Shown here piece after piece: positions 59,438 to 64,000 of a stretch of 64,000 nt of DNA (its first letter is position 1; each line of letters opens with the position of its first letter). Made by a program: the position numbers and the translations under genes. This stretch comes from UBA7330 sp043554545. Lineage in GTDB: Bacteria > Bacteroidota > Bacteroidia > Cytophagales > Cyclobacteriaceae. Under the pieces are notes generated by a model. That model was not told the DNA's origin. It did no database searches and saw nothing but the letters and a program-made list of their open reading frames with translations. The stretch lies in NCBI GenBank assembly GCA_043554545.1, contig CP121337.1, positions 3,162,001 to 3,226,000 of the forward strand. The letters are read 5' to 3'.

Positions 59438-59926
59438 TCATCCTAACTTCGCATAGCGAACCGGTACTTCTGCCTTGATCAGCTGGCCGAGGGACTCAAC
59501 CAGTAAGATCAGATGGTCTCCCTGCCGGGCGAGGAAACTTCCCTCCTGCCCTTTAAAGAGTCCCCAGTCAATCTGTACCGTATCTTTATAAGTTATGGAA
59601 AGTACATCTGCACTATCCGTTTCTTCCGTAAACATCTTTATGGCCTCAATCTCCTCTTCACGGACGATCGCTGGTTTTCCAAGCCAGAACACATAGCAGA
59701 CTACGCCGGGTACCTGCAATACCTCCTGCCGCTCCACTTCTGTTAATCTCACAAACACATACGAGCGAAACAAGGGCTCACTGACCTTCTTCTTCCGATC
59801 GCTCCACTGACGCACCGTGGTGACTAGCGGACAATAGACTTCAAATCTATCTTCTAACCGTTGCGCGACCTTCTTTTCGTTGCGGGCCTTGGTATAAATA
59901 ACATGCCAGGCAAAATGCTCACTCAT
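59438..59926 (-). CDS. UpxY-family NusG-like transcription antiterminator
   Basis: A 162-residue NusG paralogue. The NGN domain is at about 5-105 (HFAWHVIYTKARNEKKVAQR, PLFRSYVFVRLTEVERQEVL, VCYVFWLGKPAIVREEEIEA), followed by a KOW-like segment (DWGLFKGQEGSFLARQGDHL). UpxY proteins of Bacteroides prevent premature termination in the leader of their own capsule operon. It is the first leftward gene of the ~55 kb locus, as expected for such a factor, and is followed by spacers full of hairpins. Confidence 0.93.
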   Translation of the reverse strand: MSEHFAWHVIYTKARNEKKVAQRLEDRFEVYCPLVTTVRQWSDRKKKVSEPLFRSYVFVRLTEVERQEVLQVPGVVCYVFWLGKPAIVREEEIEAIKMFTEETDSADVLSITYKDTVQIDWGLFKGQEGSFLARQGDHLILLVESLGQLIKAEVPVRYAKLG

Positions 59927-60260
59927 GATCGAGTAAAAATACTACTCGATATCCATTCTGCAAACTATTTTCAAATGCAAATTCGGGGGGTACCACATAA
60001 CGCCACATAAAAAGTGGTCTATCTTCTAAAATAAAAGCTATTCTGCTCCTATGAGAAAATGATATTTTTAAATAATTGGATTAGGTAGTATAAAATTACC
60101 ATAGAATTAACATGAAAACTGAGTCCATTGTAATCATGGTCAGCTATCTTTACGAGAATAGTTTTTATTGACTCAACTTGCTATCTAAACCTTTTTTACA
60201 ATTTTTTAGTCATTTATTTCTATTTTCAGTATTACCTTTGATGTTTAAGAGCCCTGAATT
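59927..60260. promoter_or_regulatory. divergent regulatory region between upxY and the 4,6-dehydratase gene
   Basis: A 334 bp AT-rich gap without a gene. Directly repeated CCACATAA at 59993-60000 and 60003-60010 is spaced 10 bp (one helical turn) and is followed by AAAGTGG, which pairs with the second CCAC; this could be an operator or an RNA stem in the upxY leader. Near the other end TACCTTTG (60233-60240) fits a Bacteroidota -7 box for the dehydratase. Confidence 0.5.
60233..60240 (+). promoter_or_regulatory. putative Bacteroidota -7 box (TAnnTTTG)
   Basis: TACCTTTG matches TAnnTTTG exactly, 20 bases before the GTG start of the dehydratase. A clear TTTG -33 element was not found (nearest are TTTTTT at 60202 and ATTTA at 60212). 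An 8-codon ATG frame (MFKSPELC) starts at 60241 and overlaps the GTG, possibly a leader peptide. Confidence 0.4.
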
Positions 60261-62213
60261 GTGCTAAGGAAAATTTTAAATCATTACGCTAACCGTCTGG
60301 TCTCCCGATGGGTCATCCTGATCATTGATCTTTTGTTGGTCGGATTGAGCTTCCTGCTGGCATATACCATTCGGTTCAATTTTCACATCGATGAGATGGT
60401 GAAATTTCCCATCTGGCAACATCTCGGCATCATCAGTATTTTCTACCTCGCAGGCTTTATCATTTTCCGTCCCTACTCTGGCATCATCAGGCACACCAGC
60501 ATCAAGGACGTCGAAAACATTGTCAGTGCCACTGGTTCAGCCTTTTTAGTATTTGTGATGGCCAATTTTGCTAGCAACTATGTCAATTTACTTTGGAAAA
60601 TACGAATTCCTTATTCGGTACAGATTATCCATTTCCTGCTATTGACATTCGCCATGATGAGTATTCGGTTTTTCATCAAATCCTTCTACTTTAATGTGGT
60701 CAGGAGAGATACCGAACCCCGAAAAGTGATGATCTACGGCGCAGGCAAATCAGGACTAATCACCAAGAATGCACTGGAGCAAGATGACCGATTTAAATAC
60801 AAAGTTGCTGGATTTATTGATGACAATCCATCCAAGATCGGAAAAAAACTAGAAGGTATTCCGGTATTAGCACGTGATTCGATTACAGATTCGTATTTAA
60901 AGCAACTGGACATCACAGAGATCATCATCTCCATACAAAACATTCCCTCTCAACAAAAAAGACTTATCGTGGACTTCTTCCTCGACATGGATGTGGTGAT
61001 CAAAAATACACCTTCGACAAGCCAGTGGATGGATGGAGAGTTTAGTAGCAAACAGATCAAGACTATTCGTATCGAGGAGCTTTTGGAAAGAGATGAAATC
61101 AGGCTCGATCACAAAAATGTAAAAGACCAGGTAGCTGGCCAGGTAGTCCTGGTTACCGGCGCGGCGGGTTCTATCGGTAGTGAAATTTGCCGCCAGCTCC
61201 TTCATTATAAGCCTTCAAAGCTGATCCTGATTGATCAGGCAGAAAGTGACCTATATGAATTGATCAACGACCTTGAAAACAGGTTTAATGGAATAGTTAA
61301 AGACCGTGTGATCCCCTACATCTGTGACGTTTGTAATAAAATCAGGACCGATAGGATCTTTAAGACACATCAACCTCATGTCGTTTATCATGCCGCAGCC
61401 TATAAGCATGTGCCCCTCATGGAGGTAAATCCTTCTGAAGCTGTGGAAGTCAATGTACTGGGTACGAAAAACATTGTTGACCTATCCATTAAATATCAGG
61501 CATCCAATTTTGTGTTGGTATCTACTGACAAAGCTGTGAACCCAACCAACATCATGGGGGCTTCTAAAAGAATTGCAGAATTGTATTGTCAGTCCAGGCA
61601 ACAGACAGAGTCAAGTAAAACTAAATTTATCACTACTCGGTTTGGTAACGTATTGGGATCAAACGGCTCGGTTGTTCCTTTGTTTAAGAAGCAGATTGAG
61701 CGTGGCGGACCACTCACCATTACGGATCCGAAAGTTACCCGTTATTTCATGACCATCCCTGAGGCCTGCGAGCTCGTGCTTGAAGCTGGTGCCATGGGAA
61801 ATGGTGGAGAGATTTACGTTTTTGACATGGGTGAGCCGATTAGAATCATTGACCTGGCGCGTAAAATGATACGTCTTAGCGGGTATTCCGAACATGAGAT
61901 CCCTATAAAGACTGTGGGGCTTAGACCTGGAGAGAAGTTGTATGAAGAGGTACTGAGCAGCGATGAAAACAGCGTTGAGACTCACCACCCTAAGATTAAT
62001 ATTGCCAAGGTTCGGAAGCATGATTCCCAAAAAATTATGGATGGATGCGATTCCTTACTAGAGGCTCTTTTAGAAGGTAAAGAGAGAGGCCTCGTTCAAC
62101 AGATGAAGCTTATGGTACCCGAGTTTATCAGCAATAACTCTACTTTTGAAGAGCTGGATAAACGACCACACGACCCATTCGATCACGTGAGTAAGCGGTT
62201 GAGGGTGAGCTAG
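60261..62213 (+). CDS. WbpM/CapD-type membrane-bound UDP-HexNAc 4,6-dehydratase
   Basis: A 650-residue protein from GTG. Four N-terminal helices (about 14-140), a first Rossmann domain (VMIYGAGKSGLITKNALEQD near 156) and the catalytic SDR domain (VVLVTGAAGSIGSEICRQLL near 293, VVYHAAAYKHVPLMEVNP near 375, VSTDKAVNPTNIMGASKRIA near 417). The Met in N-I-M-G-A-S-K at the usual Tyr position is the hallmark of the WbpM-like class. It converts UDP-GlcNAc to the 4-keto-6-deoxy sugar. It faces away from the locus but likely supplies the reductase at 8.8 kb. Confidence 0.95.
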   Translation: MLRKILNHYANRLVSRWVILIIDLLLVGLSFLLAYTIRFNFHIDEMVKFPIWQHLGIISIFYLAGFIIFRPYSGIIRHTSIKDVENIVSATGSAFLVFVMANFASNYVNLLWKIRIPYSVQIIHFLLLTFAMMSIRFFIKSFYFNVVRRDTEPRKVMIYGAGKSGLITKNALEQDDRFKYKVAGFIDDNPSKIGKKLEGIPVLARDSITDSYLKQLDITEIIISIQNIPSQQKRLIVDFFLDMDVVIKNTPSTSQWMDGEFSSKQIKTIRIEELLERDEIRLDHKNVKDQVAGQVVLVTGAAGSIGSEICRQLLHYKPSKLILIDQAESDLYELINDLENRFNGIVKDRVIPYICDVCNKIRTDRIFKTHQPHVVYHAAAYKHVPLMEVNPSEAVEVNVLGTKNIVDLSIKYQASNFVLVSTDKAVNPTNIMGASKRIAELYCQSRQQTESSKTKFITTRFGNVLGSNGSVVPLFKKQIERGGPLTITDPKVTRYFMTIPEACELVLEAGAMGNGGEIYVFDMGEPIRIIDLARKMIRLSGYSEHEIPIKTVGLRPGEKLYEEVLSSDENSVETHHPKINIAKVRKHDSQKIMDGCDSLLEALLEGKERGLVQQMKLMVPEFISNNSTFEELDKRPHDPFDHVSKRLRVS

Positions 62214-63490
62214 AGCGGATTTTCCGATATCCAACCTTCCAAATGCTTCGGTTGGCAAGTTCGATATTGACTATGACTATGACCTTGACTATGACTACGA
62301 CTAAATAAAATAAGCATCGTCATTCTGAGCGAAGCGAATGAATCTTAGTATTTGTTGTGAAGGAACTTTAGGGTGAGTTGATTTGAATCTGACATTGGCT
62401 TTGGCTTTGACATTGACTCTGACTCTGACCTTGACAATGACTGTGACTATGACTACGACTAAATAAAATAAGCACCGTCATTCTGAGCGAAGCAAATGAA
62501 TCTCGTGCATGTTCTGGAGGAACTTTAGGTTGAGCTGATTTGAATCTAACCTTGGCTTTGACTTTGACCTTGACTAAACAAAATAAGCACCGTCATTCTG
62601 AACGAGTCACCTATTTACCATTGCAATGCGAGATAGACAATACGGTATGCATAAAATAAGCAATCAGATCATTAGTCGAGTGAAGGAATCTCGTCAACTG
62701 TTGTGGAGGAATTTAGGCTGAGTTGATTGGAATCTAACATTGGCTTTGGCTTTGACATTGACTCTGACTCTGACCTTGACAATGACTATGACTGTGACTA
62801 CGACTACGACTACGACTAAATAAAATAAGCACCGTCATTCTGAGCGAAGCGAAAGAATCTCGTCAACTGTTGTGGAGGAATTTAGGGTGAGTTGATTTGA
62901 ATCTGACATTGACTATGACTTTGACCTTGACAATGACTATGACTGTGACTACGACTACGACTAAATAAAATAAGTATCGTCATTCTGAGCGAAGCGAATG
63001 AATCTCGTGCATGTTCTGGAGGAACTTTAGGTTGAGCTGATTTGAATCTAACCTTGACTTTGACATTGACTCTGACTCTGACCTTGACAATGACTATGAC
63101 TATGACTATGACTGTGACTACGACTACGACTAAATAAAATAAGTATCGTCATTCTGAGCGAAGCGAATGAATCTTAGTATTTTTTGTGAAGGAACTTTAG
63201 GGTGAGTTGATTTGAATCTGACATTGGCTTTGACTCTAACATTGACTCTGACTCTGACCTTGACAATGACTATAACTATGACTGTGACTATGACTACGAC
63301 TAAATAAAATAAGCATCGTCATTCTGAGCGAAGCGAATGAATCTTAGTATTTTTTGTGAAGGAACTTTAGGGTGAGTTGATTTGAATCTGACTTTGACTT
63401 TGACTCTGACCTTGACTTTGACTAAATAAAACAAGCACCGTCATTCTGAGCGAAGCGAATGAATCTTAGTATTTGTTGTGGAGGAATTTA
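62214..63490. repeat. higher-order array of TGACNN hexamers with CGTCATTCTGAGCGAAGCG units
   Basis: Eight units follow each other. Each has a hexamer tract (TTGACT, ATGACT, CTGACT, TACGAC), the junction ACTAAATAAAATAAGCA, then CCGTCATTCTGAGCGAAGCG, GAATCTCGT or AATCTTAGTATT, GTTGTGGAGGAA, TTTAGGGTGAGTTGATTTGA. The TAAATAAAA (or TAAACAAAA) junctions lie at about 62302, 62460, 62575, 62817, 62962, 63131, 63301 and 63423. Unit length varies from 115 to 242 bp, mostly with hexamer number. The third unit is disrupted after its junction (62600-62690). Confidence 0.9.
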
Positions 63491-63616
63491 GGGTGAGTTT
63501 ATAGGTACCCTTTTAGAGGCCAGGGGTTATATGAATTTCAAAAATTGCCAGGTGATCTTTGACTATCCAGATAGTCGGGTCAAGTCATCCGATGACTTGT
63601 AGTCGGCGGATGACCA
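63491..63616. other. short spacer between array and last gene
   Basis: No gene. It contains GACTATCCAGATAGTC, GTCAAGTCATCCGATGACTT and GTCGGCGGATGAC, short inverted repeats that could terminate the leftward gene ending at 63617. Confidence 0.4.
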
Positions 63617-64000
63617 TTAATGAATGACGCCGGTATAATTAAAGCCCAGGCCGGGGTATTTCATGCCTTGCAGGTAGGTCTGGATGCCAAGTCGTTTCCA
63701 AAGGGTCACGCCCAAACCGGTATTGATGGTTATGCCATCGTATTCAAGGGAAAACTGCAGGTTGGCCGGGAGGTATTGATAAGCAATTCCTCCAAAAAGA
63801 TGTGTGAGGTAATCACTTTCTTTACTGGCTAATGTTCTCTTTTTTTGCCCGGCAAAAACCAGGAGATACGGAAACCCATAACCAAGGGTACTCCTCAAGG
63901 TATGAGCCTTTTTATCCAGTAAAGTCTTACTTACCAAAATGTGATTACCTGTCAGAAATTGATTGGTACTATAAAAAGGATCTGCGATATTTAATAAGAC
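63617..64000 (-). CDS. probable outer-membrane beta-barrel protein (3' part)
   Basis: 127 codons of a gene that enters from the right edge; the frame is open to position 64000, so no start is visible. Alternating hydrophobic strands ending in aromatic residues (RSTLGYGFPYLLVFAGQ, YLTHLFGGIAYQYLPANLQF, SLEYDGITINTGLGVTLWKR, GIQTYLQGMKYPGLGFNYTG) are typical of outer-membrane barrels. YLPANLQFSLEYDG suggests a Bacteroidota-type porin or YjbH-like barrel, but no family was identified. It need not belong to the glycan locus. Confidence 0.6.
   Translation of the reverse strand, partial: VLLNIADPFYSTNQFLTGNHILVSKTLLDKKAHTLRSTLGYGFPYLLVFAGQKKRTLASKESDYLTHLFGGIAYQYLPANLQFSLEYDGITINTGLGVTLWKRLGIQTYLQGMKYPGLGFNYTGVIH

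Noticed and set aside
62390..62463. Asp-rich (D-x)n peptide frames in the hexamer tracts, each ending at TAA
   Set aside because: No start codon precedes them, the frame is broken between units, and hexamer numbers vary; this is a by-product of the TGACNN period.
62260..63490. CRISPR-like array
   Set aside because: Units repeat on both the short and the long scale, have no unique spacers of constant length, and no cas gene is near. The hexamer content inside each unit is itself repetitive.

Overview
The window reads as a chromosome segment of a Bacteroidota bacterium, most likely a Cytophagales-type organism. Pointers are a NusG-like UpxY antiterminator at the head of a very large polysaccharide locus, Bacteroidota-style TAnnTTTG promoter boxes, many GTG and TTG starts, a glycine/methionine-rich Wza, and DUF4905-like and NfeD proteins. 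No rRNA or tRNA gene was seen.

Layout. 1-4.1 kb is a housekeeping edge. A LysM/RlpA-like protein and a DUF4905-like protein read leftward. An NfeD-type membrane protease, kdsB and a 54-residue membrane peptide read rightward. From 59.9 kb down to 4.9 kb almost every gene lies on the minus strand and belongs to one exopolysaccharide/capsule locus. It starts with UpxY (59.4-59.9 kb) and continues with a UDP-sugar dehydrogenase (54.9-56.1) and a 4-epimerase (50.6-51.6), the Wzc-type tyrosine kinase and Wza-type export lipoprotein (45.8-49.2), and an ABC exporter Wzm/Wzt (40.7-43.6). Then comes a dense 37 kb block with about sixteen glycosyltransferases, two FkbM and three other methyltransferases, two sulfotransferases, a pyruvyl-transferase-like protein, three acyltransferases, a GNAT, two PLP sugar aminotransferases and a Wzy/WaaL-like protein. 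It ends with an NAD-dependent sugar reductase/epimerase, a WecA/WbpL-like and a PglC-like phosphoglycosyl transferase. A divergent WbpM/CapD-type 4,6-dehydratase (60.3-62.2 kb) faces away from UpxY.

How the genes work together (inference). WbpM-type dehydratase plus the 8.8 kb reductase should make a UDP-6-deoxy-HexNAc, which the WecA/WbpL-like enzyme could load onto undecaprenyl phosphate. The 4-epimerase and dehydrogenase should make UDP-GalNAcA (Vi/WbpP-WbpO type). The 36.4 kb aminotransferase and the GNAT could make an N-acetylated 4-amino sugar. The product is probably acidic and decorated with sulfate, methyl, acyl and perhaps pyruvyl groups. Export parts are mixed: Wzm/Wzt with a C-terminal extension, Wza/Wzc and a Wzy-like protein, but no recognisable Wzx flippase.

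What makes the window unusual is its repeats and gene fragments. Spacers of 0.3-1.4 kb hold at least six families of short palindromic or tandem repeats. One family, a ~200 bp GGCC-bounded imperfect palindrome, sits repeatedly between a truncated 5' copy of a gene and the intact gene (acyltransferase twice, wzt once). Related gene-edge fragments occur for the dehydrogenase and an epimerase. One palindrome has been absorbed in frame into an aminotransferase. At least seven toxin-antitoxin-like modules, several broken, sit among the repeats. A 1.2 kb higher-order array of TGACNN hexamers closes the window, followed by the 3' part of a probable outer-membrane protein.
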